A stretch of 64,000 bases of DNA from Acidimicrobium ferrooxidans (GCA_020723485.1 DYIU01000005.1:171603-235602), one strand, 5' to 3'. Counted from the stretch's first letter, positions 1 through 8,930 are shown. Numbers and translations are program-made. Notes: a model not told the origin generated them from the sequence alone.

Positions 1-413
1 CCGATCATCCCCCGAACCGAGCTTATGTACAGCAGGTTGCCCAGGTAGTAACCGACCCTCTTCACCGCGTCGGCGGCGGTGGCGGCTCCCCCGAGGCCCG
101 GGAACCCGAACGCGTTGTTTACGGCCTCTATCAACGTCACGAGGAGTATCCCGCATCCGAAAACGAGGAACAGCGCGGGCAGGGCGGTCTCACCTGCCCC
201 GGGCCGGGGCGGCGAAGGCCCGCCGGTCTGATGCGTCACGTCGCCGCGCTCCGCCCGTTCTCCGTCGGCTTCCCTCAGCCGTGCCTGCTTCGGCCCGGAG
301 CGCCGTTGTGCCGCCGCGGGCGGAACAGGCTGTTCTGTGAGCTCAACGCCGCAAATATGACAGTTCGGGCAGCCGCAGCGTTGCTCGCGGCCGCACCTGG
401 GGCAGTAGGGCAT
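1..413 (-). CDS. Zinc-ribbon membrane protein, C-terminus cut by window edge
   Basis: This gene is absent from the ORF track because it runs off the left edge. Reading from ATG at 413 gives a protein that starts with a cysteine-rich ribbon (CPRCG, then CGCPNCHICG), followed by a charged, proline-rich linker. A hydrophobic segment (ALFLVFGCGILLVTLIEAV) follows. This resembles small bacterial proteins with an N-terminal zinc ribbon and a C-terminal membrane domain of unknown function. It starts 25 bp after the glmS stop on the same strand, so it is probably the last gene of the rplM-glmS transcription unit. No specific function can be assigned. Confidence 0.7.
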   Translation of the reverse strand, partial: MPYCPRCGREQRCGCPNCHICGVELTEQPVPPAAAQRRSGPKQARLREADGERAERGDVTHQTGGPSPPRPGAGETALPALFLVFGCGILLVTLIEAVNNAFGFPGLGGAATAADAVKRVGYYLGNLLYISSVRGMI

Positions 414-438
414 CTCGTCTACCGGTCCTGGGGTCGAT

Positions 439-2268
439 TCACTCCACGGTCACGGTCTTGGCGAGGTTGCGCGGCTGGTCCACGTTGCGGCCCCGCAGCC
501 TCGCGATATGATATGCCAGCAGCTGGAGCGGTATGACGGTCAGCAGGGGGTACAGCATCTCCCTTGTACCGGGGACCCGGACCACGTCCTCACAGACCTT
601 CTCTATCTCGGGATCTCCGGCGGTCGCCACCGCGAGGACGGGCGCGCCGCGCGCCTTGACCTCCTCGATGTTGCTGATGATCTTGTCGTAGACCGAATCG
701 CGCGTGGCTATGACCACTACGGGGACGTTGCCGTCCAGCAGGGCGATCGGGCCGTGCTTCATCTCGCCCGCGGGGTATCCCTCGGCGTGGATGTAGGAGA
801 TCTCCTTGAGCTTCAGCGCTCCCTCCATCGCGATCGGGTAGCCGACGCTCCTTCCCAGGAACAGGAAGTCTTCACACCGGCTGTACTTCTCGGCGCACGC
901 GATTATCGCAGGCTCGCTCGCGAGCACCTCGGACATCTTGGACGGTATCGCCTTGAGCTCTTCCATGTTCGCGTGGTACCTCTCGTCGGAGACAGCTCCC
1001 CTGAGCCTGCCGAGGTACATGGCCAACAGGTACATCGCCGCCATCTGCGACGTGAATGTCTTTGTGGCGGCCACCCCGATCTCAGGGCCCGCGTGGGTAT
1101 AGATGACGCCCTCGGCCTCGCGCGTCATCTGGCTTCCCACCGTGTTGACCACGGCGACGACGCGCGCGCCGCGGCGGTTCGCCTCCCGCACCCCGGCCAG
1201 CGTGTCCATCGTCTCGCCGGACTGGCTTATCGCGACAACCAGGTCCTCGTGGTTGACCACCAGGTTGCGGTACCGGAACTCGCTCGCGATCTCTATCTCC
1301 ACCGGGAGCGATACCCACCTCTCGAACAGGTACTTCGCCAGGAGGCCCGCGTGGAAAGCGGTCCCGCAGGCCACTATCACGACGCGCCGCAGGGCACATG
1401 CCTGCTCCTGGGTCAGGCTGAGGTCGGCGAACGAGACCTCGCCCTCCGCGTCGAACTTATCCCGTATCGTGTCGCTCACCGCGGTGGGCTGCTCGTTTAT
1501 CTCCTTGAGCATGAAGTGCTCGTATCCGCCCTTCTCGGCTGCGTCCAGGTCCCAGTCGACCTCGACGACCTGCCTCGTGACCTCGTCCCCGGCGAGCGTG
1601 GTGAGGTCGTACCCGCCCCTGTCGACCTCGAGCAGCTCGTTGTCCTCCATGAACAGCACCCTGCGGGTGCTCGCCAGGAAAGCCGGCACGGCGGAGGCTA
1701 TGAAGTACTCGTCGTCGCCTACGCCGAGCGCCATGGGGCTGTCACGCCGGGCCGCCACTATCACTCCCGGCTGCTCCCTGTGGACCGTCACGACAGCGAA
1801 AGCCCCCTCTACCCTGTGGAGGCTCTCTCGCAGAGCAGCCGCCAGGTCACCTTCGTAGTGCTCCTCTATGAGGTGGGCCAGGGTCTCGGTGTCGGTCTGG
1901 GAACGGAAGACATGGCCCGCGGCCTCGAGCTCTCCCCGCAGCTGCACGAAGTTCTCGATGATGCCGTTGTGCACCACCGCGATATCGCCCTTGCAGTCGA
2001 GGTGCGGGTGGGCGTTTGCCTCAGTGGGAGCGCCGTGGGTCGCCCAGCGGGTGTGGCCGACGCCTACGGTCCCGGGAAGGTCCAGGCCGGTGATGGCCTC
2101 GCCCAGGGCGTCGAGATTGCCTACCACCCTCACGTGCCCGAGGGCACCCTCGGCCGAGACGATGGCCAGGCCGGCGGAGTCGTAGCCTCGGTACTCGAGC
2201 CGCCTCAGTCCGTCGTACAGTATCGACTTGGCCTCGCGGTTACCCAGGTATCCGACTATTCCGCACAT
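439..2268 (-). CDS. glmS: Glutamine--fructose-6-phosphate aminotransferase
   Basis: The enzyme makes glucosamine-6-phosphate from fructose-6-phosphate and glutamine, the first step to UDP-GlcNAc for peptidoglycan. At 609 aa it has the normal family length. It begins MCGIVGYLG with the N-terminal nucleophile Cys of the class II glutamine amidotransferase domain. Two SIS sugar-isomerase domains follow (CGTAFHAG, SQSGETMDTL). It ends with the conserved tail PRNLAKTVTVE. The ATG at 2268 is preceded by GGGAGG. It lies 22 bp downstream of glmM, the next enzyme but one in the same pathway, and is almost certainly cotranscribed with it. Confidence 0.98.
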   Translation of the reverse strand: MCGIVGYLGNREAKSILYDGLRRLEYRGYDSAGLAIVSAEGALGHVRVVGNLDALGEAITGLDLPGTVGVGHTRWATHGAPTEANAHPHLDCKGDIAVVHNGIIENFVQLRGELEAAGHVFRSQTDTETLAHLIEEHYEGDLAAALRESLHRVEGAFAVVTVHREQPGVIVAARRDSPMALGVGDDEYFIASAVPAFLASTRRVLFMEDNELLEVDRGGYDLTTLAGDEVTRQVVEVDWDLDAAEKGGYEHFMLKEINEQPTAVSDTIRDKFDAEGEVSFADLSLTQEQACALRRVVIVACGTAFHAGLLAKYLFERWVSLPVEIEIASEFRYRNLVVNHEDLVVAISQSGETMDTLAGVREANRRGARVVAVVNTVGSQMTREAEGVIYTHAGPEIGVAATKTFTSQMAAMYLLAMYLGRLRGAVSDERYHANMEELKAIPSKMSEVLASEPAIIACAEKYSRCEDFLFLGRSVGYPIAMEGALKLKEISYIHAEGYPAGEMKHGPIALLDGNVPVVVIATRDSVYDKIISNIEEVKARGAPVLAVATAGDPEIEKVCEDVVRVPGTREMLYPLLTVIPLQLLAYHIARLRGRNVDQPRNLAKTVTVE

Positions 2269-2290
2269 AGGCCTCCCGCCGCAGCTCTCG

Positions 2291-3616
2291 TCACCGGTCG
2301 AGGTCCTTCAGGATGGCGTCCGCGATGCCGCGGGCCACCTCTTCCGCCTTGCGTTCGCTCGTCGCCTCGACCATCACCCTCTCCACAGCCTCGGTGCCGG
2401 AGGAGCGTACAAGCACTCTTCCTCTTTCGCCCAGTTCATTCTCGTACCTTTTTATGGTCGCCCACGCAGGCATGTCAGGCTCGAGCCTCCTGCCCGACTT
2501 CGCCCTTACGTTGATGAGGACCTGGGGGAACTTCTCCATGACGGAGCAAAGGGTCGATAGCGTCTCGCCGGTCTCCATGGTTATCCCCGCGAGTATCAGG
2601 GCGGTGAGGGTCCCGTCGCCGGTGGAGGCGTGTTCCCTGAAAATGATGTGCCCGGACTGCTCGCCGCCCACCACCGCGCCCGTGGCGACCATATGCTCCA
2701 TCACGTACCGGTCGCCGACCTGTGTCTGGACGGATTCGATACCCGACTCCTCGAGCGCCCTGTAGAAGCCCAGGTTGCTCATGACCGTGGAGACGACCAT
2801 GGGCGGGTGCAGGAGCCCCCGTTCCAGGAGGTGGCGCGCGGCGACCACCATCATGTAATCCCCGTCTCTTACCTCGCCCGTCTCGTCGGCGCAGATGCAC
2901 CTGTCCGCGTCACCGTCCAGCGCGAACCCGATCTCTGCTTTCCAGCTCTTGACCAGGTCACAGAGCCGCTCGGGGTGCGTAGAGCCGCAGTCGAGGTTGA
3001 TATTCGTGCCATCGGGCTCGACCCCGATGGTCTCGACCAGGGCTCCCAGCTCCCTGAACGCCGTGGGGCACACCCTGAAGGCCGCGCCGTTCGCGCAGTC
3101 GAGCGCCACCTTGTGCCCTTCGAGGTCCAGGTTGACGCACTCCAGGAGGTGTCCGACGTAGCGGTCTTCAGCGTCATCGACGAGCCTTGCGGAGCCCACC
3201 GGCCTTGCATCTTCCGACTCTTCGAGCCCCTCGAACGCCGCCTCGATGGCGTGCTCGGTGTCGTCGGGCAGCTTGACCCCGCCCGGCCCGAAGAACTTGA
3301 TGCCGTTGTCCCGGTAAGGATTGTGGGAGGCGGATATGACCACGCCCGCATCAGCGTCGAGGTCTTCCGTCAGGAAGGCGACCGCCGGCGTAGGCACGAC
3401 GCCGGCCGACAGCACCTCCGCGCCCTCCGAGAGAAGCCCGGCCACCAGGGCTGATTCCAGCATCGGCCCGGACTCGCGCGTGTCCCGCCCGACTACGACC
3501 CTGCTGCGGCCGGACAGCGCCCGCACCGCCGCGCGTCCCAGGCGGAGGGCGAGCTCAGGGGTGAGGTCGAGATTGGCCTCTCCCCTGATTCCGTCAGTTC
3601 CGAAGTATTTCTTCAA
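2291..3616 (-). CDS. glmM: Phosphoglucosamine mutase
   Basis: The protein interconverts glucosamine-6-phosphate and glucosamine-1-phosphate. At 441 aa it is typical for GlmM. It begins with the FGTDGIRG signature and has the phospho-serine loop SASHNP, the metal-binding DGDADR loop and a C-terminal phosphate-binding RSSGTE. The start is TTG at 3616, preceded by GAGG at proper spacing. It is directly upstream of glmS and downstream of rpsI, an order common in Gram-positive and actinobacterial genomes. A TATGAT -10 lies about 40 bp upstream, so glmMS can be transcribed apart from the ribosomal genes. Confidence 0.97.
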   Translation of the reverse strand: MKKYFGTDGIRGEANLDLTPELALRLGRAAVRALSGRSRVVVGRDTRESGPMLESALVAGLLSEGAEVLSAGVVPTPAVAFLTEDLDADAGVVISASHNPYRDNGIKFFGPGGVKLPDDTEHAIEAAFEGLEESEDARPVGSARLVDDAEDRYVGHLLECVNLDLEGHKVALDCANGAAFRVCPTAFRELGALVETIGVEPDGTNINLDCGSTHPERLCDLVKSWKAEIGFALDGDADRCICADETGEVRDGDYMMVVAARHLLERGLLHPPMVVSTVMSNLGFYRALEESGIESVQTQVGDRYVMEHMVATGAVVGGEQSGHIIFREHASTGDGTLTALILAGITMETGETLSTLCSVMEKFPQVLINVRAKSGRRLEPDMPAWATIKRYENELGERGRVLVRSSGTEAVERVMVEATSERKAEEVARGIADAILKDLDR

Positions 3617-3653
3617 GTAACCTCACAACGCCGCAACGGTCTACGAGCAATAT

Positions 3654-3659
3654 ATCATA
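3654..3659 (-). promoter_or_regulatory. -10 element for glmM
   Basis: TATGAT on the minus strand in the 155-bp rpsI-glmM gap, about 40 bp before the glmM TTG. No clear -35 box was seen, so this is a sequence-match inference only. Confidence 0.4.
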
Positions 3660-3771
3660 CGGGAATCCGGTTCCCGCACAAGCCGTGAAGCCCGCGCGCG
3701 GAACAACGGGAGAACCCTCGGCAGGTGCCTGTGCAAATGGGAGAGAATGCCCAACGGGTCCCGGGTACGCG

Positions 3772-4164
3772 CTAGCGCTTTGAGAACTGAGGCCGCTTCC
3801 GGGCGCCCTTGAGTCCGTATTTCTTACGCTCCTTGATGCGGGCGTCCCGGGTGAGGTAGCCGCCCTTCTTCAGCTCTCCGCGGAGTGTCTCGTCCGACTC
3901 CACAAGGGCCCTGGCGATACCAAGCCGAAGCGCCCCGGCCTGGCCGGACATGCCGCCGCCCTCTATCTTGGCGACGACGTTGTAGTTGCCCTTGAGCTCG
4001 AGGTGGACCAGGGGCGCGAGCGCTTCTATGCGGTGCCTCCTGTTAGGGAAGTAGTTGTCGAGCGGCCTGTTGTTGACGGTCACGTCACCGGTGCCGGGGT
4101 AGATACGCACCCTGGCGACCGATTCCTTGCGGCGTCCCGTTCCCCTGAAGAATTCCTCTGCCAA
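3772..4164 (-). CDS. rpsI: 30S ribosomal protein S9
   Basis: The 130-aa protein matches bacterial S9. It has the N-terminal [16 protein letters not shown] and the basic C-terminal tail [16 protein letters not shown], whose last residues reach the ribosomal P site. It follows rplM by 15 bp, the near-universal L13-S9 pairing, so the two are cotranscribed and made in equal amounts. Confidence 0.98.
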   Translation of the reverse strand: MAEEFFRGTGRRKESVARVRIYPGTGDVTVNNRPLDNYFPNRRHRIEALAPLVHLELKGNYNVVAKIEGGGMSGQAGALRLGIARALVESDETLRGELKKGGYLTRDARIKERKKYGLKGARKRPQFSKR

Positions 4165-4179
4165 TCCTCTTCCTTGTCT

Positions 4180-4629
4180 CTAGAGCTCGAGCGGCTCCGG
4201 CTTCTGGGCGGCGTGCGGGTGCTCGCCGCCGGGATAGACATGGAGCTTGCGAAGCATCGCCCGCCCCAGCCGGTTCTTGGGAAGCATCCCCTGGACCGCG
4301 TGGATCACCACCTGCTCCGGACGCCTCTCGAGCATCACCTCGTACGGCGTCTCTTTGAGGCCTCCCGGGTAGCCGCTGTGGTGATAGTAGACCTTCTTGG
4401 TCTCCTTGCCCCCGGTGACGGCCACCTTCTCGGCGTTGATCACTATCACGTGGTCCCCGGTGTCCATGCTCGGCGTGAACATCGGCTTGTGCTTGCCCCG
4501 CAGCACGGTCGCCACCTCGGTGGCGAGACGGCCCAGCACCTGGCCGTCCGCGTCTACCACGTACCACTTTCGTTCTATGTCCTTCGGCCTGGCCGAATAC
4601 GTGTTCTTCGTGAGCTTGAGATTGGCCAT
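4180..4629 (-). CDS. rplM: 50S ribosomal protein L13
   Basis: The 149-aa protein is clearly L13: it carries [17 protein letters not shown] near the N-terminus, the [12 protein letters not shown] loop and the [12 protein letters not shown] motif. ATG at 4629 is preceded by GAGGG at good spacing. It is the first gene of the rplM-rpsI(-glmM-glmS) unit. Its short leader contains a strong GC hairpin followed by a T-run, so expression is probably controlled by attenuation or by L13 itself (see the leader feature). Confidence 0.98.
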   Translation of the reverse strand: MANLKLTKNTYSARPKDIERKWYVVDADGQVLGRLATEVATVLRGKHKPMFTPSMDTGDHVIVINAEKVAVTGGKETKKVYYHHSGYPGGLKETPYEVMLERRPEQVVIHAVQGMLPKNRLGRAMLRKLHVYPGGEHPHAAQKPEPLEL

Positions 4630-4647
4630 GCAAACCCTCGTAAAAAT

Positions 4648-4665
4648 GACGCCCGCCCGGGCGTC
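4648..4665 (-). terminator. Attenuator-like hairpin in the rplM leader
   Basis: On the minus strand the leader reads GACGCCCGGGCGGGCGTC followed by ATTTTT, about 20 nt before the rplM start. This is a perfect GC-rich stem with a T-run, which has the form of an intrinsic terminator. Its position between promoter and ribosome binding site suggests conditional termination or ribosomal-protein feedback. The regulator is not visible. Confidence 0.6.
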
Positions 4666-4683
4666 AACGTACGTTGAATCATA
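4665..4683 (-). promoter_or_regulatory. rplM promoter -10 and adjacent 12-bp palindrome
   Basis: TATGAT lies at 4678-4683 on the minus strand. It is followed at once by the perfect palindrome CAACGTACGTTG (4665-4676), which spans the expected transcription start and runs directly into the attenuator hairpin. The palindrome could be an operator or part of the leader RNA fold. Confidence 0.5.
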
Positions 4684-4702
4684 GGTTAATCAGGCCTGGG
4701 TG

Positions 4703-5800
4703 TCAATGGAAGTAGGCGTTGATGCCCTGGACTATCTGCGCTGCCACCTGGTCCTGCCCCGAGGCGTTGCCGCGGACCAGCTCCATCCTGTTCTCGATGC
4801 ACACTACCGGGACCCGCGACAGCACGCTCCCGACAAGGGCGGTCGGGTGCCCCGGGGGGGTGCCGTTTCCCTGGCTGGTGCCCCCGGTATCGTCCCTCAC
4901 GGTGAGGCCGAGCGCCGAAGCCAGGTCACCGGCCAGGCGGTCGCTCTCGGCTGCGACGCCGGAATCGATCACCGTTATCCTCGAGGGGTCGGACGCCGGG
5001 CACCTGGCGCCGTTCTGCGGTGCGCGCATCACCCCCGTGAAGCCCGAATCGTCGTAGTGGAGCCTGACCATGATGCTGCACGCGTTGCCGATGTCCGCCC
5101 TGGTGCGCAGGGAGGCGTAGCCCGCCGCCCCGTCCCTGGTCAGCCTCACGGAGTATCCGGCCTGCTCCAGTCGGGTCTTGAGCCTCTGGGCGAGCTCCCA
5201 CATGGCCTGGACCTCTCCGGACGCGCCGGTGTTATCACCGACGTTGAGGCCCGTGGCGGGGTCGATCTCGCTTCCGCTCCTGCCGGAGTGCCCGGGATCG
5301 ACGCAGACGGTGCGCGCCGCGGCGGGCGCCGGGGCCGCCCCCTGCTCCTGGGGCGCCGCCTGTTCCGCAGAAGGCGGCTGGCCGGGCTCCACGCCCTCCT
5401 CCCCTGTGAGTTCTGGGGCGGCGTGGAGGCCTTTGAGCCTGACCGTCACCACCTCGTCCCCTTCAGCGCTGGTCCCCGGCTTCGGGTCCTGGCTCACGAC
5501 CTCGAGGCCTCCGTACTCACCGGAATCGTCCTGAGTCGGGTCCACCTCGATAGAGAGCCCGGACCCCTCGACCTTCTTCCTGGCCCCGTCGAACGTGAGT
5601 CCCCTCACATCGGGCACCGTTCCGTCGCCCCCGCCGACGGTGAGAAGCACTATGAGCGCCGTGACGACGCAGGCTGCGATTACAAGGCCGGCAATGGCGA
5701 GCGCCCCGGTCCCGGCCCTGTGGCGGCCGGCCTGCGGGCGTGCGCGCTCGCCCCGTCGGGCCGTTGCGTCTGCGGTTCTCAGTCCGTTGTCTTCACTCAT
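4703..5800 (-). CDS. Membrane-anchored N-acetylmuramoyl-L-alanine amidase with PASTA domain
   Basis: The 365-aa protein has a basic cytoplasmic N-terminus (about 1-28) and one transmembrane segment (about 29-50). A single PASTA-like domain follows (VPDVRGLTFDGARKKVEGSG), then an Ala/Pro/Gln-rich linker and a C-terminal amidase_3 domain. The amidase shows the expected zinc ligands: His in VDPGHSG, Glu in ASGEVQ and His in VRLHYDD. The catalytic Glu lies in CIENRMEL. It should cleave the lactyl-peptide bond in peptidoglycan outside the membrane, with the PASTA domain binding uncrosslinked wall. Its promoter is shared with no neighbour, and it is convergent with the rplM leader. Confidence 0.9.
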   Translation of the reverse strand: MSEDNGLRTADATARRGERARPQAGRHRAGTGALAIAGLVIAACVVTALIVLLTVGGGDGTVPDVRGLTFDGARKKVEGSGLSIEVDPTQDDSGEYGGLEVVSQDPKPGTSAEGDEVVTVRLKGLHAAPELTGEEGVEPGQPPSAEQAAPQEQGAAPAPAAARTVCVDPGHSGRSGSEIDPATGLNVGDNTGASGEVQAMWELAQRLKTRLEQAGYSVRLTRDGAAGYASLRTRADIGNACSIMVRLHYDDSGFTGVMRAPQNGARCPASDPSRITVIDSGVAAESDRLAGDLASALGLTVRDDTGGTSQGNGTPPGHPTALVGSVLSRVPVVCIENRMELVRGNASGQDQVAAQIVQGINAYFH

Positions 5801-5838
5801 GGTCGAAACACCGGGGACACCTCGCCCCCCTTTAGAAG

Positions 5839-5844
5839 ATTATA
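5839..5844 (-). promoter_or_regulatory. -10 element for the amidase gene
   Basis: TATAAT on the minus strand, about 40 bp upstream of the ATG at 5800, with a poor TTTGAA -35 candidate. Confidence 0.45.
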
Positions 5845-5945
5845 AGGAAGCGCTCCATGCTCCTTCAAAGACGCCCGTCACCCAGGATAGACGCCCGGGA
5901 CGCACGGTGGGTTTGCGCCGCGGTGCCGGGTCGTGGCCCATGGGA

Positions 5946-5951
5946 TATACT
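5946..5951 (+). promoter_or_regulatory. -10 element, possibly giving a leaderless transcript
   Basis: TATACT ends nine bases before ATG 5961 of the M28 peptidase gene, and no Shine-Dalgarno sequence intervenes. This geometry fits a leaderless mRNA. Confidence 0.4.
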
Positions 5952-5960
5952 TACCTTGAG

Positions 5961-7016
5961 ATGAAGCCCTCAGTAATCCGAAGATATCTCAAATCCTCCC
6001 AGTCCGGTGGCACGGTCCTTATCGTCTCCATAGTAGCCCTCTGCCTGGCCGCGGCCGTTGCGGGAGGCGTGGCGATATGGGCCTCTGCCGGGCAGGAGAA
6101 ATCCCCACCACCAGACGTCAAGGTCGACCGGTATGAGCCGGCCGAGCGCCTGCCTCGCGCCATGACACCCGAACCGTCCGCTCCGGCAACGAGCGCCCCG
6201 GCGCCGCAGCCCGCCTCCTTCGATACCTCTCTGGCCATGTCTCACGTGGCGTACCTCTCCCAGTCGATAGGCGACAGGGAGCAGGGCACGGCGGGTGAGT
6301 CCGCGGCGGCGCTCTACGTTCAGGGCCAGCTCTCCTCGTACGGTTACGCCGTCGCTGCCCAGTCGGTCCCCATCCCTGTCACAGGGCGGACAACGCAGAA
6401 CATCACGGCCGTCCTTCCAGGGACCCAGCGGCCCGGACGGACCGTGGTACTGGGTGCCCACATAGATACGAAGGGAGGTCCCGGGGCCAACGATAACGCC
6501 ACCGGGGTCGGAGTCCTCCTCGAGCTGGCCAGGGTGCTCAAGATCAACATGAGACAGGTGCCGACCGTGGAGTTCGCATTCTTCGGCGGTGAAGAGATCG
6601 CCTCCGGGGGCTCGCCCGACCAGCACCACTGGGGCTCGCAGCACTTCCTCGACTCCCTGCCGCCTGAAGAAAGGCAGCAACTGGCAGGCATGATCTCGGT
6701 CGATATGGTCGGGGCGGGCGACCGATTCTATGTCAACAGCATGGGGCTCTCGCGCCAGACCCTGCGCGACATGATATTGACCCTCGGCTCAGCCAGGGGG
6801 ATGACCTGCAGGCAAGACCCCGGATGGAGCGACCACGAGCCGTTCGAAAGAGCGGGCATCCCCTCCGCGTGGCTGGAATACACAGGGGGTAATCCCTACC
6901 ACGAGCCGACGGACGTCTTCGCCTCTGTGGACCAGTCGCACGTCGCTACCGCCGGGTCATTGCTTCAGGAGTTCTTCGAGAGCTACCTGACAGGCGAGCG
7001 CACCGACCAGTTGTAG
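5961..7016 (+). CDS. M28-family zinc aminopeptidase, membrane-anchored
   Basis: The 351-aa protein has a short cytoplasmic N-terminus and one transmembrane helix (about 16-40). A Pro/Ala-rich linker follows, then an M28 peptidase domain. The five expected zinc ligands are visible: His in GAHIDT, Asp in GANDNATG, Glu in GGEE, Asp in SVDMVG and His in NPYHEPTD. It probably removes N-terminal residues from peptides at the outer face of the membrane. The ORF track starts it at 5595, but that extension is unlikely. I chose ATG 5961 from the TM signal and nearby -10 box; ATG 5940 is an alternative. It converges with a second M28 gene only 12 bp away. Confidence 0.88.
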   Translation: MKPSVIRRYLKSSQSGGTVLIVSIVALCLAAAVAGGVAIWASAGQEKSPPPDVKVDRYEPAERLPRAMTPEPSAPATSAPAPQPASFDTSLAMSHVAYLSQSIGDREQGTAGESAAALYVQGQLSSYGYAVAAQSVPIPVTGRTTQNITAVLPGTQRPGRTVVLGAHIDTKGGPGANDNATGVGVLLELARVLKINMRQVPTVEFAFFGGEEIASGGSPDQHHWGSQHFLDSLPPEERQQLAGMISVDMVGAGDRFYVNSMGLSRQTLRDMILTLGSARGMTCRQDPGWSDHEPFERAGIPSAWLEYTGGNPYHEPTDVFASVDQSHVATAGSLLQEFFESYLTGERTDQL

Positions 7017-7028
7017 GGTGGTGGCAGG

Positions 7029-8060
7029 CTACCTGGCAACCGCGGCCTTGCAGTACTCCTCGTCGAGGTCGAGGATGTAATCCCTCAGCAGGTCGACCAG
7101 CTCACAGACGAGGCTGCTCGATGCGTGGGCGAGGCTGTCGGAAGCGGTGTGTACCGCCGGGTCGGGCTTGCCGCCCGGCAGCATCCGTTCCATCCAGACC
7201 GCGGGGATCCCGGCGAGCCCGAACGGCTCGTGGTCGCTCGCCTCCCCCGGGTTCTGGTAGGCGTTGAGGCCTTTCTTCTGCGCCGCAGCGACGAGGCTCT
7301 GCGCGAGGCCGGGAGACGCCGCGCCCCAGTCCCGGAAATGCACCTCGGGCCCGACCGCTATCATGTCGGCGGAGACCATCCCGACTATCTTCGCCCTCTC
7401 CTCGGGAGGCTGGGTGCCGAGGTAATACGTGGAGCCTATCCTCTTGGGATTCCGCTGCGGCCCGAAATCCTCCTCGGAGCCGAAGAGGAGGAACCTGATC
7501 TCAGTGAGGTGCCTGGTCCCTTTGGCGGTTCGCGCCAGTTCCAGCACCGCGGCGCACCCGGAGGCGTCGTCGTTCGCGCCGGGCGAGCCCGAGCGGCTGT
7601 CGATGTGCCCGCTCACCAGGAACGTGTACTTGTCGGACGTCCCGGCGTCGGCGGTCACCAGGTCCACCGATTTGTTGCCGTTCGGCAGGGTGAACTCGAT
7701 CCAGCCTACCTCGTATCCCATCTTCTCCAGCTCGCCCTTGAGGTAGGTAGCCGCTGTAAGCTCGGCCTGCGTCCCCTCCACCCTGGGGCCTATCTGCTCG
7801 CTGAGGTAGGCCATGGCGCTCTGCACCCGCGCCGGGTCTGCGGCCTGCGGCTCCGCGTACTCTTTCTTCTTCTTCGCAGCCGCCTCTTTAGCTTCAGTCT
7901 TCTTCTCTTCGGAAGTCGATTTCGGTTTGAGCACGTAGTAGTGGATGTAGAACCCGGCGGCGGCGCCTATGACCAGCCCGAGGAAGAAGAGCCCGACCAA
8001 TATCCACCTGGAGCGCCTGGTGCTCTTCCTCTTCTTCCTGACCTGCCTGTTCTTCGCCAT
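7029..8060 (-). CDS. M28-family zinc aminopeptidase, membrane-anchored
   Basis: The 343-aa protein has a very basic N-terminus (RKKRKSTRRSR), a TM helix (about 20-42) and a Lys/Glu-rich stalk. The M28 domain contains His in SGHIDSRSG, Asp in GANDDASG, Glu in GSEEDFG, Asp in SADMIAVG and His in AVHTASDSL. Architecture and motifs resemble the convergent neighbour, so the two are probably paralogs arranged tail to tail. ATG 8060 has GAAGAGG upstream. Its -10 box lies inside the 3' end of truA. Confidence 0.88.
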   Translation of the reverse strand: MAKNRQVRKKRKSTRRSRWILVGLFFLGLVIGAAAGFYIHYYVLKPKSTSEEKKTEAKEAAAKKKKEYAEPQAADPARVQSAMAYLSEQIGPRVEGTQAELTAATYLKGELEKMGYEVGWIEFTLPNGNKSVDLVTADAGTSDKYTFLVSGHIDSRSGSPGANDDASGCAAVLELARTAKGTRHLTEIRFLLFGSEEDFGPQRNPKRIGSTYYLGTQPPEERAKIVGMVSADMIAVGPEVHFRDWGAASPGLAQSLVAAAQKKGLNAYQNPGEASDHEPFGLAGIPAVWMERMLPGGKPDPAVHTASDSLAHASSSLVCELVDLLRDYILDLDEEYCKAAVAR

Positions 8061-8083
8061 GCCTCTTCCCGGTCGCCGGACAG

Positions 8084-8857
8084 CTACATTATAAGGTTAT
8101 CCCCCTGCCCGCCCGCATCCTTCCGGTAGGCTACCTGCCAGAGGAACAGGCCCCGGGCCGGCAGGGGGTCGGCGCAGGGCTTCGCGGCCGGGTTTTCGAT
8201 GCAGGCGGACAGTTCCTCGAGGTTTATCTTGCCGGAGCCGACGGATACTGCGGCGCCCGCCATGATGCGCACCATCCTGTAGAGGAATGAGTCGGCCCTC
8301 ACCCTGATGCTGACCAGGCCCTCGAATATCTCCACGGTGTCGCAGGCCAGGACGTCGCGCACGGAGGACTCATCGGGGGACTTCGCCCGGAACGCGGAGA
8401 AATCATGCCGCCCCACGAACGCCCCGCAGGCCTCGTTCATCTTCTCCACGTCCAGCTCCCTGGAGTAATGGTAGGTGAACTCGTCCAGGAGCGCGGACGG
8501 CGCCGCCCTGTTCAAGATGAAGTAGCGGTACTCCCGCCATAACGCATCGCGCCTGGGGTCGAAGCCGTCAGCAACGGGCCTCATCGTGGTAGCGGCGACC
8601 CCCTCGGGGAGGAGAGCGTTGAGGCTCACCAGGGTCCTGGCCGCGTCCACCTCGCCCGGCATGTCGAACGCCGCCGCCTGTCCCACGGCGTGCGCCCCGG
8701 TGTCGGTCCGGCCGGCCCCGAAGACCCTTATCTCCCGGCCGGTCAGGGCGACCAGCGCCCCCTCCAGGGCTCCCTGGATGGTCGGCAGACCCGGCTGTTT
8801 CTGGAAACCGTGAAACATCGTCCCACGGTACTCGAGCGTAACATGATACCTCGGCAA
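8084..8857 (-). CDS. truA: tRNA pseudouridine(38-40) synthase
   Basis: TruA converts uridines 38-40 in the anticodon stem of tRNAs to pseudouridine. The protein has the family start RYHVTLEYRGTMFHGFQKQ and the catalytic Asp in GRTDTGAHA. The C-terminal FLYRMVRIM is also present. The track starts at 8887, but I prefer TTG at 8857 (257 aa). It is preceded by AAAGGA at correct spacing, and the extra ten residues are not typical of the family. It lies between HelY and the M28 gene on the same strand. Confidence 0.95.
   Translation of the reverse strand: MPRYHVTLEYRGTMFHGFQKQPGLPTIQGALEGALVALTGREIRVFGAGRTDTGAHAVGQAAAFDMPGEVDAARTLVSLNALLPEGVAATTMRPVADGFDPRRDALWREYRYFILNRAAPSALLDEFTYHYSRELDVEKMNEACGAFVGRHDFSAFRAKSPDESSVRDVLACDTVEIFEGLVSIRVRADSFLYRMVRIMAGAAVSVGSGKINLEELSACIENPAAKPCADPLPARGLFLWQVAYRKDAGGQGDNLIM
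8088..8093 (-). promoter_or_regulatory. -10 element for the 7029-8060 M28 gene
   Basis: TATAAT on the minus strand within the last codons of truA, about 28 bp before the M28 start codon. Confidence 0.4.
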
Positions 8858-8930
8858 CGCGCGTTCCTTTCCTGCTCTCGAGACCACCAGCGAGCTCGTC
8901 GACAGTCCGGCCGGGTGGCCGGCGGCTCGC

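Noticed and set aside
508-2514. 668-aa plus-strand ORF
   Set aside because: Antisense shadow of glmS/glmM, low-complexity composition and no family motifs.
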